The notes beneath the pieces are model-generated. The model was not told the origin of the DNA. It saw nothing but the letters and a program-made list of their open reading frames with translations, and ran no database searches. DNA of 64,000 nucleotides, from positions 1-64,000 of the forward strand of contig DATNFO010000005.1 in NCBI GenBank assembly GCA_035606355.1, given 5' to 3'. The stretch comes from Sulfopaludibacter sp035606355. Its GTDB lineage: Bacteria > Acidobacteriota > Terriglobia > Bryobacterales > Bryobacteraceae. This document shows positions 23,046 through 32,000 of this stretch, one piece after another (position 1 is the stretch's first letter; the number at the start of each line of letters is the position of its first letter). Both the position numbers and the translations under genes were made by a program.

Positions 23046-24074
23046 ATGTCCAACTACGCTCTGAATCGGTTGCGTCGGCTCTACATGGCGGCGCAGACCG
23101 ATCCCTTGACACTGCCGTCCAGCATCACCAATACGAATTATTGTCTGTTTTCAAGCCTTGACATTGTTGGTGAACAACAGGTTATCCGTAGGCCCGATAT
23201 CACAGGGTCCCGTCAGGATTTGATCGGTCTTCCGGGGCGGCACACCGGTACTTGGAGCGTTTCAATGTCACTCGCTGGAAGCGGTTCGGCTGGTACAGCA
23301 CCCGATTGTGACCCTCTTTTGCAGGCGATCTTCGGAGCCGCTAATACGGCGGTCGCCAGCACGAGCAACACATATTCTCTCAGCGACAACATCATCACCT
23401 GTGCCCTGTACCACTACCGGCACGCACAGAACGGCACGACGGCGTTGACGCAGCAAATCAGCATGGGAAGCACTGTCACGCAGGCTACGTTCAGCCTTGG
23501 CTCGGACATCGCTACACTGTCCGCAAATGGCCGGTCCATCTTCGTCCTTGATAGCGACAACTGGAGTGCATACACGGGTGTCTTCTCTGGAGCAAAGGGC
23601 GGTCTCTCTGCGTTTCCGTCTGAACCGTCTAGCCCTGTATTCCACGGTGTGCCTGTCGTCGGCTTCACCGGGTCTTTGACTACGGACAGCAACAGCGTTG
23701 CAGAACTCAAGTCGATGACGATCAAGGTCACAACCGGAAATCAAATCGTTGATGACACCTTCGGGCAGTACTTCGGTTCCGGTGTGCAGGGGGATTTCAG
23801 GACCATTGATGTGTCTCTCACGCTTGATGATTCCGATTCGGCGGCCATGCTGGATCTAAAACAGAAGGCATTTTCATTCGCTCCAATCAACATCGTTGCG
23901 GTTTGCGGGACCACGGCTGGCAACACGTGGACGTTCAATCTCAATCAGGTTCAGATGGTCAACCCAAAGTTCAGTCCGGGACCGAAAGGCAGAATGCGGC
24001 TCGACTTCAACGCTTCGGTCGCTCACGGCACAACTCTCTCCGGGTTGGACGCATTCTCGCTTGCCCTCACCTAA
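23046..24074 (+). CDS. Major tail tube protein
   Basis: A 342-residue beta-rich protein located just before the tail chaperones and tape measure, the universal position of the tail tube gene. It begins MSNYALNRLRRLYMAAQTDP. Strand-rich segments include GTWSVSMSLAGSGSAGTAPD, VTQATFSLGSDIATLSANG and the late part VVGFTGSLTTDSNSVAEL, RTIDVSLTLDDSDSAAMLDLKQ. Such a domain would make a hexameric ring stacked into a flexible tail. It is flanked by its own promoter-like motif and terminator, implying high expression. Confidence 0.75.
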   Translation: MSNYALNRLRRLYMAAQTDPLTLPSSITNTNYCLFSSLDIVGEQQVIRRPDITGSRQDLIGLPGRHTGTWSVSMSLAGSGSAGTAPDCDPLLQAIFGAANTAVASTSNTYSLSDNIITCALYHYRHAQNGTTALTQQISMGSTVTQATFSLGSDIATLSANGRSIFVLDSDNWSAYTGVFSGAKGGLSAFPSEPSSPVFHGVPVVGFTGSLTTDSNSVAELKSMTIKVTTGNQIVDDTFGQYFGSGVQGDFRTIDVSLTLDDSDSAAMLDLKQKAFSFAPINIVAVCGTTAGNTWTFNLNQVQMVNPKFSPGPKGRMRLDFNASVAHGTTLSGLDAFSLALT

Positions 24075-24091
24075 GTAGTTCCGTACCGTTG

Positions 24092-24120
24092 AAGGCCCTG
24101 TCGTGAGGCGGGGCCTTTCC
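24092..24120 (+). terminator. Terminator after the tail tube gene
   Basis: AAGGCCC (24092-24098) pairs with GGGCCTT (24111-24117), loop 12 nt, followed by TCC and pyrimidines. The stem is short, so partial read-through is likely. Confidence 0.6.
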
Positions 24121-24130
24121 TTCTCCCCTC

Positions 24131-24562
24131 ATGAAGAAACTCGTTACCACCACCAACCTCCAAAGCAAACTGTATCCCGAAGTCTCGTACAAGGTCAGGA
24201 CTCTATCCGAAGGTCGTCGCCAACAGGTAATGGCATCGGTGGCCGATGCAACGTACACAATGTACGAACTCGTCGGCAAGGCCAACGCTCTACTTCCGGT
24301 CGAAGGTGAAACGCTCGACTCCGAAACGCAATGGAAGCGCACGGCGCTCATCGACCAAATCAACGAGATCACGAGTCGGGAGATTTGGCCCGCATGGATC
24401 AGGACGTATGTTGTTTCCATCGACGGTTTGGACATCGACGGTACACCGGCAACCGTGGACACGTTCCTTTCCGATGCACCGACCGACCTGTTTGCCGAAT
24501 GCGTGAATCTCATTAAGGGACAGGCCGAACTCTCACCAGAGGAAAAAAAACTCTCCGAGTAG
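24131..24562 (+). CDS. Tail assembly chaperone, G-like
   Basis: A 143-residue protein between tail tube and tape measure, the position of lambda gpG. It begins MKKLVTTTNLQSKLYPEVSY and is followed by a helical acidic C-terminus ending LSPEEKKLSE. The last codons contain the slippery run A-AAA-AAA, after which a -1 shift enters an open frame that reaches 24975. Tail chaperones bind the tape measure protein and are absent from virions. Confidence is high for the location and for the frameshift design. Confidence 0.75.
   Translation: MKKLVTTTNLQSKLYPEVSYKVRTLSEGRRQQVMASVADATYTMYELVGKANALLPVEGETLDSETQWKRTALIDQINEITSREIWPAWIRTYVVSIDGLDIDGTPATVDTFLSDAPTDLFAECVNLIKGQAELSPEEKKLSE
24544..24550 (+). 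other. Slippery heptamer for programmed -1 frameshift
   Basis: A run of eight A occurs at 24543-24550. In the zero frame it reads A-AAA-AAA (24544-24550), the classical -1 slippery heptamer, five codons from the zero-frame stop... the stop TAG is at 24560-24562. The -1 frame is open through this site. Confidence 0.75.
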
Positions 24563-24975
24563 CATGGTTGTTCGCCAAAGGCGGCGGTTGGAATAAGGAA
24601 GCCTACGACTGCGAGTTGTGCAAGGCGGCGGGCTATTACCGACAACGTAACTGTCGTAGATACTTTCCCGATCAGCCCTGCAATTCCAACTACACATGGG
24701 AACCCGAATTTCAAACGCCGAAAGGCTCGTTCTTCGGCGTCTCCCCCTGCGAATGTACGGACTGCCCGGTTTCATTCATCACGCCAGCATCCCGTCACTT
24801 GATCCAAGTCGAAGTTCAAAATCAGGTTCTCAAAGAATCGACCGGCGCTTCCCTGTATGGCCCTGATCTGTCGAAGTGGCCGTCCAAGGTGGTCGATGCG
24901 TTTACCTGTATCGCCACGACTCGCAATGAGTACGACCACGAGCACCACGTCACAGAAATGGACGAGCTTCGATAA
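24550..24975 (+). CDS. Tail assembly chaperone, T part of a GT fusion (read by -1 frameshift)
   Basis: This frame has no good independent start: the only near start is a TTG at 24568 without a ribosome site. It is in the -1 frame relative to the G-like gene and is open from the slippery site. A frameshifted product would be about 281 residues. The T part adds 141 residues, including a Cys-rich stretch (CELCKAAGYYRQRNC, then CECTDCPVSF) and the end HHVTEMDELR. The Cys pairs could bind metal, which is unusual for gpT. Its stop overlaps the promoter-like motif for the tape measure gene. Confidence 0.7.
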   Translation, partial: TLRVAWLFAKGGGWNKEAYDCELCKAAGYYRQRNCRRYFPDQPCNSNYTWEPEFQTPKGSFFGVSPCECTDCPVSFITPASRHLIQVEVQNQVLKESTGASLYGPDLSKWPSKVVDAFTCIATTRNEYDHEHHVTEMDELR

Positions 24976-24978
24976 ATA
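24971..24978 (+). promoter_or_regulatory. Late-promoter-like motif before the tape measure gene
   Basis: GATAAATA, 15 bp before ATG 24994. It contains the TAA stop of the chaperone frame, but its extended identity with 22993 (CGATAAATACCTCTG) goes beyond that constraint. Confidence 0.5.
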
Positions 24979-24993
24979 CCTCTGGTACCCGCC

Positions 24994-27639
24994 ATGCCCT
25001 TCTCGCCCAACGATTCCGTTGATATTCTTATCCGTGCCCGGACGCAGGGCGAACAGGAGATCCGTGCGCTTGCTGGTGCTGCGACCGTAAGCGACGAACA
25101 ATTCAAGCGGCTCCAAGCCACTCTTCTCACGCTCGACGGCAACCTCAAGGCTCTGACGACTTCCGTCGTCACGCTGACGAAAACACTCGAAGAACAAGCG
25201 CTGGCATCCAATAGTGCTGCCAGTGGCGCAAACCGTCTTGGGTCGTCGGCTCGTGATGCGGCTGCGGAGCTTCGGTTTTTGGAAGGCTCTATGCCCATCC
25301 GTGCGGCGGCGCAGTTTGTTGCCTCTGTAGAAGGCATAGCGCCACTCCTCAGAGCGGCCTTTCCCATCATAGGAGCCGTCGCCCTTATCGAAGTTCTGGA
25401 GAAGGTGCCCGGTGCCATCAACAAAATGGCGCTGTCTCTTGACGGCTGGACGGAGAAGTCGAAGCACGCTTTTGAGGCGAGTATTAAGCACGCCGATAAG
25501 TGGTACGACCACGTGCTTGACCTTGCGATGAAGGTCAGTGCGATGAAGCTGATTGGTCTCGACGGAAGCGTAAAGGATTCCGCCGAAATCGGAATCGTTC
25601 AAGGCGACATTGCGTTGATAAAGAAGAGACGTGATGATATCAAGGCCGAACTTGATAGCGCCAACGCCATTCTCTTTGATGCGGCACACCCGCAATACAA
25701 GTACCAGCTTGGGGAATTTGGCACGCCCGGAAGACCCGTCTTATCCAATTATCATTCCGACCTCGATATTGAGCACGCTAAGGTCATCAAAGAAACGTTA
25801 GACCCCGAACTCAGCAAGTTCCAATACATGCTTGACGAGTATCAACAGGTCAAGCTGCCGAGTGCTCAGAAGGAATTAGAGGCTGACGCCAAAGCCGAAC
25901 GTGAGCGCAGCGCAAAGAAGCTCCAGACGGATGCCGCCGAAGCCGCACGAATCGAAGCCGCCATCATTCGTGGCGCTGATCGTCATGAGATGAACCCGGC
26001 TGGACGGTACGCCGAACAAGCAAACGATGAAGTGCGCCGGATGCTTGAAAAGAACCCCCACATGGACACGGCTCGTGTGTTGTCGGCTGTCGATTTGGCT
26101 TGGTTGAAGATGTCGATGGAAGCCTTCGAGAAACAAAAGCTCGAAGACATGAAGCTCAACAACCTCATCTTCGACCCCGAACTCGGCCACACGAAGAAGG
26201 GCGACCACCAGCAGATCGAGTTCATGTTGTCGCTACTCGGACTCGATAAGGCAACGATTCATGGTTGGATGGAACACTTTAACGATCTCGACGGTGTGAG
26301 CCGGGAAGAGCGGTCCAATCGAATTGCGAATTTCAACATCGACCGCCGCTACCTTGGTCGCCTTGCCGCTATCAACGCAGGACCAGCGGGCGAGATGTCG
26401 GCGTTCTACGGTGCCCAGAATCAGGCGCAGCTTGAAGCATTGCAAAACAAACAGGCGAGTCTTGAAACTGCCAAGGACTCCAAAGATCCGCTGACAGAAC
26501 AGAAGCGTGCCAACGACCTGTACGAGCGTGAAACAAAGCAGATCGGACTCGACACGGAACTGAAGATTGCTGAGATTCGCAGGCAGGAGCGGGAAGAAGA
26601 CCGCAAGGTCTTGGGCGAACTCTTCGATGCATTCGACAGCGGCAGACGTGGTGCCGTTTCTCAGTTCTTCCGGTCGAAGCTCACGGGGATCGAGCGCACG
26701 ATGTTCAGCAATGCGCTCGAAATGCCGCTACAGAGCATCCGGTCGCATGTGCAGGGATTCTTGACGCCGCACGAATTGGACGGGCAGGGGAACCCCAATT
26801 GGCTTGGAAAGGCTCTTCAGGGAACACCGCTTGGCATAGATCAGGCGTCACCCGAAATCCGCTCTCGCAAGGAAAACACCGACGCCATCAACAATTTAAC
26901 GGCGGCGCTCACAGGTAGGTCAACGGCGGGCGGCGGCACGAGCACGCCTGCAACTGGCTCCGTCTTGTCAAAGGCCCTGTCGTTCTTGCCCGGTGGAGCA
27001 TCGTTGGGCAGTGCGCTGTCGTCTCTGTTCCATACGGATGCTGGATCACGGAACGCCAGCGGTGGTGATGTCCATGCGATTACGGCTAATACCGACCCTG
27101 ACATTGCGTTCTTCAGGGCACGTGTGGGCGATGTCTCGCCGGGTGCGGGGCATGTCAACTACTTGAGCAGTGGTCTTGATTTGGCGGGCGCTGGTATCGG
27201 CGCATTCGCAGGATTCCATCAGGGCGGCGTTCAAGGATCGCTTGCGGCATCGGCGGCGCTCGTCGGCGGCGTCACACAGGCGCTCTCTGGGTTGTCGAAA
27301 TCTTTAAACGTCTTGGGGCCGGTCGGCATGGTTGCTTCGATGGCGTTGGGCTTCGTTTCCATGTTGAGCGGCATGAGCGTACAGGAACGCTACAACCAAA
27401 TGCAAAACAATGTGGCCGGTTCGTATGACCGCTTGCCGCCGTCGATGTCCGAGACCTTCGACATTAGCGGAAACCAGTCGCACATTACCGGTCCCGGACA
27501 GGCTGTGGTTCTCAATCTTCATGTGAACGCACTGGACAGCAAGAGCATTGTGGACCACTGGCAACCCATAGCGAATGCGATCAGCCACGCCGTCAACATG
27601 AACCATTCGGTCGTTGACTCGATCAGGCAGGCTCGATAA
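24994..27639 (+). CDS. Tape measure protein
   Basis: An 881-residue protein that would set tail length and help DNA entry. The N-terminal 140 residues are helical (FKRLQATLLTLDGNLKALTT, VVTLTKTLEEQALASNSA). A hydrophobic segment lies at about 118-135 (LRAAFPIIGAVALIEVL). The middle is long charged coiled coil (RIEAAIIRGADRH, QLEALQNKQASLETAKDSKD). The C-terminal part is Gly/Ala/Ser-rich with hydrophobic stretches (GPVGMVASMALGFVSMLSG). These are standard features. No muralytic domain was recognised. The next gene begins within its stop codon. Confidence 0.85.
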   Translation: MPFSPNDSVDILIRARTQGEQEIRALAGAATVSDEQFKRLQATLLTLDGNLKALTTSVVTLTKTLEEQALASNSAASGANRLGSSARDAAAELRFLEGSMPIRAAAQFVASVEGIAPLLRAAFPIIGAVALIEVLEKVPGAINKMALSLDGWTEKSKHAFEASIKHADKWYDHVLDLAMKVSAMKLIGLDGSVKDSAEIGIVQGDIALIKKRRDDIKAELDSANAILFDAAHPQYKYQLGEFGTPGRPVLSNYHSDLDIEHAKVIKETLDPELSKFQYMLDEYQQVKLPSAQKELEADAKAERERSAKKLQTDAAEAARIEAAIIRGADRHEMNPAGRYAEQANDEVRRMLEKNPHMDTARVLSAVDLAWLKMSMEAFEKQKLEDMKLNNLIFDPELGHTKKGDHQQIEFMLSLLGLDKATIHGWMEHFNDLDGVSREERSNRIANFNIDRRYLGRLAAINAGPAGEMSAFYGAQNQAQLEALQNKQASLETAKDSKDPLTEQKRANDLYERETKQIGLDTELKIAEIRRQEREEDRKVLGELFDAFDSGRRGAVSQFFRSKLTGIERTMFSNALEMPLQSIRSHVQGFLTPHELDGQGNPNWLGKALQGTPLGIDQASPEIRSRKENTDAINNLTAALTGRSTAGGGTSTPATGSVLSKALSFLPGGASLGSALSSLFHTDAGSRNASGGDVHAITANTDPDIAFFRARVGDVSPGAGHVNYLSSGLDLAGAGIGAFAGFHQGGVQGSLAASAALVGGVTQALSGLSKSLNVLGPVGMVASMALGFVSMLSGMSVQERYNQMQNNVAGSYDRLPPSMSETFDISGNQSHITGPGQAVVLNLHVNALDSKSIVDHWQPIANAISHAVNMNHSVVDSIRQAR

Positions 27640-28013
27640 TGCCCGTTACGTTCCCGACGATTTCCTTTTCGAGAAGGGCCATGTACCCGCTCGAACGCAA
27701 TACGAAATGGACGACACGGGTGCTCCGATTCCTTAACGATCAGGAACAACGATTCGTTCAGCAAACGCCGAAGGCAGAGTTCGTTTTGAAGTATACCGGT
27801 GTGGATCAAACCTCATATAACGCCCTGTACACCTTTTGGTTGTCTATGCACGGAGCCGATATCAACACCTTCTCTCTTGATCTCGGAACGGACCCGGACA
27901 CTGGCGTTAGCATGGCGTACACAAACCTCGTCTTCGTTGACGATGTGTTTAAAGCAATCCAGAGCAAGCCGAAACGTTGGGATATCACGTTGCGCTTGCG
28001 GGCGGTCCAGTAG
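27639..28013 (+). CDS. Phage minor tail protein
   Basis: A 124-residue protein whose ATG overlaps the tape measure stop (TAATG). It begins MPVTFPTISFSRRAMYPLER and contains FVLKYTGVDQTSYNALYTFW, MHGADINTFSLDLG and ends KRWDITLRLRAVQ. This resembles small tail-tip proteins found directly after the tape measure gene in many siphophages (lambda M-like position). The final Arg-rich beta strand is typical. Exact location in the tip is inferred. Confidence 0.68.
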   Translation: MPVTFPTISFSRRAMYPLERNTKWTTRVLRFLNDQEQRFVQQTPKAEFVLKYTGVDQTSYNALYTFWLSMHGADINTFSLDLGTDPDTGVSMAYTNLVFVDDVFKAIQSKPKRWDITLRLRAVQ

Positions 28014-28375
28014 TGGCAACCTTTCCCCTTATCGGCGGCGGTCACATCGTGTCGCAGTATCCGTACACGACGGCTCCCGCTTTCCTCCATACCAAGGTGG
28101 ACATGCCCTGCGGCGTCCGGTGGTCGTACTCGTGGCGCACGAATCCGCTTCGCACGTTCGTGGTGAGCTATCGGTCGATTCCGACAGCGGACGTGAAGAC
28201 ACTCGAAGAGTTCTTTAATTCAATGAGCGGTCGGTATGGGACGTTCAGTTTTATGGATCTCGAAGCGGGCAATGTCCACCCAAACTGCCGGTTCGATCAG
28301 GACAATTTTCAGGTGACGTATAACGGGGTCAACAACTGTTCGGTGACGCTGCGGATTGCGGAGTTTGCGGGCTAG
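28013..28375 (+). CDS. Phage tail tip protein, DUF2460-like
   Basis: A 120-residue protein from GTG 28013, which overlaps the previous stop (TAGTG). It contains RWSYSWRTNPLRTFVVSYRS, ADVKTLEEFFNSMSGRYGTF, SFMDLEAGNVHPNCRFDQDN and VTYNGVNNCSVTLRIAE. The pattern of an extended strand pair followed by 'RYGTF..D..RFDQD' recalls DUF2460-type tail proteins. It is convergent with the minus-strand gene at 28372, with a 4-bp overlap of the stop codons. Confidence 0.65.
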   Translation: MATFPLIGGGHIVSQYPYTTAPAFLHTKVDMPCGVRWSYSWRTNPLRTFVVSYRSIPTADVKTLEEFFNSMSGRYGTFSFMDLEAGNVHPNCRFDQDNFQVTYNGVNNCSVTLRIAEFAG

Positions 28376-28938
28376 TTGCCGAGATCCTGTCTTGCAGCGA
28401 CAATAAAGGCTTCCAAGTGCAACCTAATTTGCAGTAGATGGCTGTCCAGACTTGCCCATGCGTCCTTTTGACGTGCAGTGAACATATCAACAATGGTCTT
28501 AGTTAACGCATAGTATTTGCTTAGAACGTTTTCCGACGCAAACAGCCTTGCAACATTCAGCCCTATTGTGTTGTTGTCAAGTTGGGAGCCTATCGCTTCA
28601 AGTAGTGAGGGAATCGTCTTCAGATCATTTCCACTAGATCGGGTAAGAACTTCGAGTTGGAGCAATATTTTGGTTAGGTCAGTTGTGAGGTGGCAATAGA
28701 AATCCTTGCGTGCTGTCCACCGCTCCTGCGTGTCCCACATCGACTGGAGGATATCGGCCTTGACACGTTCTGTCTCACGCACCTGCTCGATGAGCCTTTG
28801 AATATCTTCATGGGTAGCAAGGTTCTCGGCCTTCTTCTTCAAGTATGGCTCGAAATAAGCCTTAACCCACCAGAGCAGGATCACGACTGCGATAGCCGCA
28901 CTCCCAATCACTTGCCATAGACTCTTAACCAGTTCCAT
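28372..28938 (-). CDS. Membrane-anchored helical protein (likely moron)
   Basis: A 188-residue protein inserted antisense within the tail operon. A transmembrane helix lies at about 9-27 (VIGSAAIAVVILLWWVKAY). It is followed by KKKAENLATHEDIQRLIEQV, a motif of a widespread family of short phage- and island-borne membrane proteins, then a helical cytoplasmic domain with WDTQERWTARKDFY. No catalytic residues are evident. The reversed orientation and own spacing suggest expression from the lysogen. Superinfection exclusion or an anti-phage role is plausible but unproven. Confidence 0.7.
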   Translation of the reverse strand: MELVKSLWQVIGSAAIAVVILLWWVKAYFEPYLKKKAENLATHEDIQRLIEQVRETERVKADILQSMWDTQERWTARKDFYCHLTTDLTKILLQLEVLTRSSGNDLKTIPSLLEAIGSQLDNNTIGLNVARLFASENVLSKYYALTKTIVDMFTARQKDAWASLDSHLLQIRLHLEAFIVAARQDLGN

Positions 28939-28984
28939 ATTGCTTTAGCAGCGAGTTTAGCAGTCCCGCCCACTCCCAAACAAC

Positions 28985-28992
28985 CATAAATA
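28985..28992 (+). promoter_or_regulatory. Late-promoter-like motif before the tail hub gene
   Basis: CATAAATA, 93 bp before ATG 29086. It restarts the tail operon after the antisense gene at 28372-28938. Confidence 0.55.
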
Positions 28993-29085
28993 CTGAAGCT
29001 CGGTGCTGTGGTGACGTGGCGAATCCACGCACGCCGCTATAACGCTTTCTTTTGCGGCACGGAATCACACCCGGCATCCCGCCCT

Positions 29086-32000
29086 ATGCCCCTCGTCAAC
29101 ATTCAAACCTACAAGGAACAGTCCCTAACGGCGCAGCCGCTATTGCTCGTTGAAATTACTTTCAGCGACGAAAGCGTATTGCGGTTGTCTACGCACGATC
29201 TACGAGCGGCAACAACCGGTGTGCAATGGGGCGGCAACGACTATACCCCCCGGATTCAGAACTCGAATCTGGCGATGATTCAGGCGTCAAGCTCTCTCGG
29301 CATCGACACGATTCCTACGGTCACACTCAAGATTGCGGACCCGGATAGAACCATCTGGCGCAACTACGAAGCTGAACAAGGCCGTGGCTTCCGTGGTGCG
29401 TCCGCTGTGTTCCGGTTCGTCTTCTATGACGTTGTGAACGAAGTCTTCTCGTCCGACTCCATTGTCAAGTTCGTCGGTATCGGGGAAGCGGCAAGTGTTG
29501 ACGACACCACGTTGACCGTGCGTTTTACGAACGCCTTGAATATGGCGAAGTGTTCTTTACCGGTGGTTCAGTTTCAGCGCATCTGTCCTTGGACATTTCC
29601 TGATGCAACCGGCCTCACTGACGATCAAGCCACGGCTCTACGGCAGAAAGCGGCAGACGACAAAACCTCACCATGTTGGAATTGCGGCTACTCACCCGAT
29701 GCCACAGGACCGAATGCACGTGGCAATCTCGACCCTTCCACCGGCAAGCCGTACACAACTTGCGATCTGTCGCCGCAGAGTTGCATGGCAAGGTTAGGTA
29801 ATCCCAATTCCACCAGCAACAGCTATGGATCAATAACCGGCCTAATCACTCAAGACGAACTCGGCAGGGCAACTGCACGGTTCGGCGGCATCACGTGGAC
29901 CGCACCCGGATCGTGGAGCGGCAAAGCCTACGGTCAGAGTGTTGAGACGAAATGGAACCCGAATTGGGACAACAGTTCTCTCTTCACTCAGTTCTTGCCG
30001 ATGATCTACGGCACGTGCATGGTGTACCCGGTCACAACGAACATCAGCGGAAACGCAAACCAGACGACGGGCGAAGCTGTCGTCTCGATTGGACCAGTTC
30101 AGAACATTTATTCGGTCAACATCAACGATCACGACATTCAGGGAACGAATTCCATATCGCAAATGAGCGCCAGCTTCCCGGTGAACGACAAGCTACGGCG
30201 CTACAGAATCATTTCATCGGGCGATAGAAGCGGGAACGTCACCGTTGATCCGGCGTTCTCTATGGGCCACGGCGATCCGCACGGTGGGCAATGCTGTATT
30301 TTCTGGAGTGCCTACAGCAACGAAGCGCCATCGTCCAGTCCTCCGACGATTCGTTGCGTCGTATTCGGAAACCCCGTTCCGGCCATTCAACCCTTCGATT
30401 CAATAACGGACGGCGTTGTCACAGTCGCCAACAACACGCTGTTCGGTGAAGGCGTCTACGTGACTGTCTTCGGGACCGGCACGAGCATCGACGGGACGGC
30501 GTATCAGACATCAGGGAACACGAACACCAGCTTTCAACTTGTGGGTTGTACAGCGACGACCGGAGCCGGGTATTTCGCAGGGGCGGTCAACGATCCGGCG
30601 CAGAATCTAGGCGCAACAAGTTCTGGCATCACAGAGGGAGACGTTGTTCCGATCCCGATCAACGGACAGGCTTGCAACCCGGTTTGGGCCATTCTTGATG
30701 TGCTCGTAAAAGGCGGCATCGGCTATGCAGACTTGGATATCAATAGCTGGATTGCTGCCGCTGCCGTCTGTGACCGTCAAATCGACTACACCAAGAACGA
30801 CGGCACGACCGGGACCCATGCCCTGTACTCAACTTCCCTGTACTTAAAGGAGCCGCAATCCATAGCTGACATCGTTCGGGGCATCCGGCTTTCATGCAAG
30901 GCAATTCTGAGACCCAGTGCCAGCGGTGCAAACGGCGGTTTGCTAGGCATCGTCATCGAACAGACACTAGCCGACCAACAGCCGACTCCAGACTCTAACT
31001 CAAACTACCAGACAGCCGTCGAAAACATTGACCACACGGGCGCTCTCGCCAGCGGGTACGTCAAGTACAGTTTCGATGAATCGAATATCCTCCGAGTAAA
31101 CGACAAGTCATCACTTGAGATCACACAGCAACCAATCAATAGCAGCTACAACACGGTTTCCTTCGGATTTCAGGACTCGGAGAATTCTTTCGTCAGCGAC
31201 AACGTAACCGTCACCGATGCGTCGGATATCAACCGCATAGGCCAACAGGTTTCGTACAGTCTGCCTGTTTTGGGCATAAACTCTTACGACCACGCAAAGC
31301 GTATTGGTGCATGGTTCATCGCCAAGGGATTACAGGGTAATCCACGGGGCGATTCCAGCGGCACTTGGACGGCGAAGTTCGAGACGACCGCTCGTGCTCA
31401 CCACCTTCAGATTGGCGATTTGATCTTGCTGTCGAGCACGAGAGACGGCATCAGCAATCAAGTATTTCGAGTATCGAGCATTACGCCGTCTCAGGATTGG
31501 GAAACCATGACCATTGAGGCGGCGTTCCATCTTGACCAATGGTATGTCGATGGATTTGGACAGGCAGACTTCCAGCTTCTTCCGACCGTCACTAACAGCT
31601 TGCGACGGCCACCGTTGCCGTGGATACCCGGCAAGGATGCCCCGGTTAATTCACAGGACCCGTTTGGGAAAGACTATCGCTTCGATATTTCACAGGTGTA
31701 TGGACCGGCTGACCAGAATGGCGTGATATCCCCCGAAGTGATTATCAACGGCGCTGTGCCGACCGCAGCAACATCAACCCAGTGTGTTCCGCCGTTGTTC
31801 GACCTGATGGCAAGTACGAGTTCAACGGGCGGCACAATCCACAGCGGGAACGCCTACTCGATTGGAGTCTGTACGAATGGAACGGATGGTTTGTGGTCTT
31901 CGCCTTCGAGCATCGTGAATGTGGGCCTGCCTTCGGGCACCGGCAACACGTACACGATCTCGCTAACCAACGTAGATTGGCGTGCCTTGAGCGTTGCAGG

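Noticed and set aside
24568..24975. Independent gene starting at TTG 24568
   Set aside because: No ribosome site, and the frame is open upstream to the slippery heptamer, so a frameshift product is more likely.
24772..25695. Minus-strand 307-codon frame over the tape measure start
   Set aside because: It is antisense to a well-supported tape measure gene and has no ribosome site.
29008..29085. N-terminal extension of the tail hub gene from GTG 29008
   Set aside because: The 26 extra residues look non-conserved and the ATG at 29086 begins a typical N-terminus.
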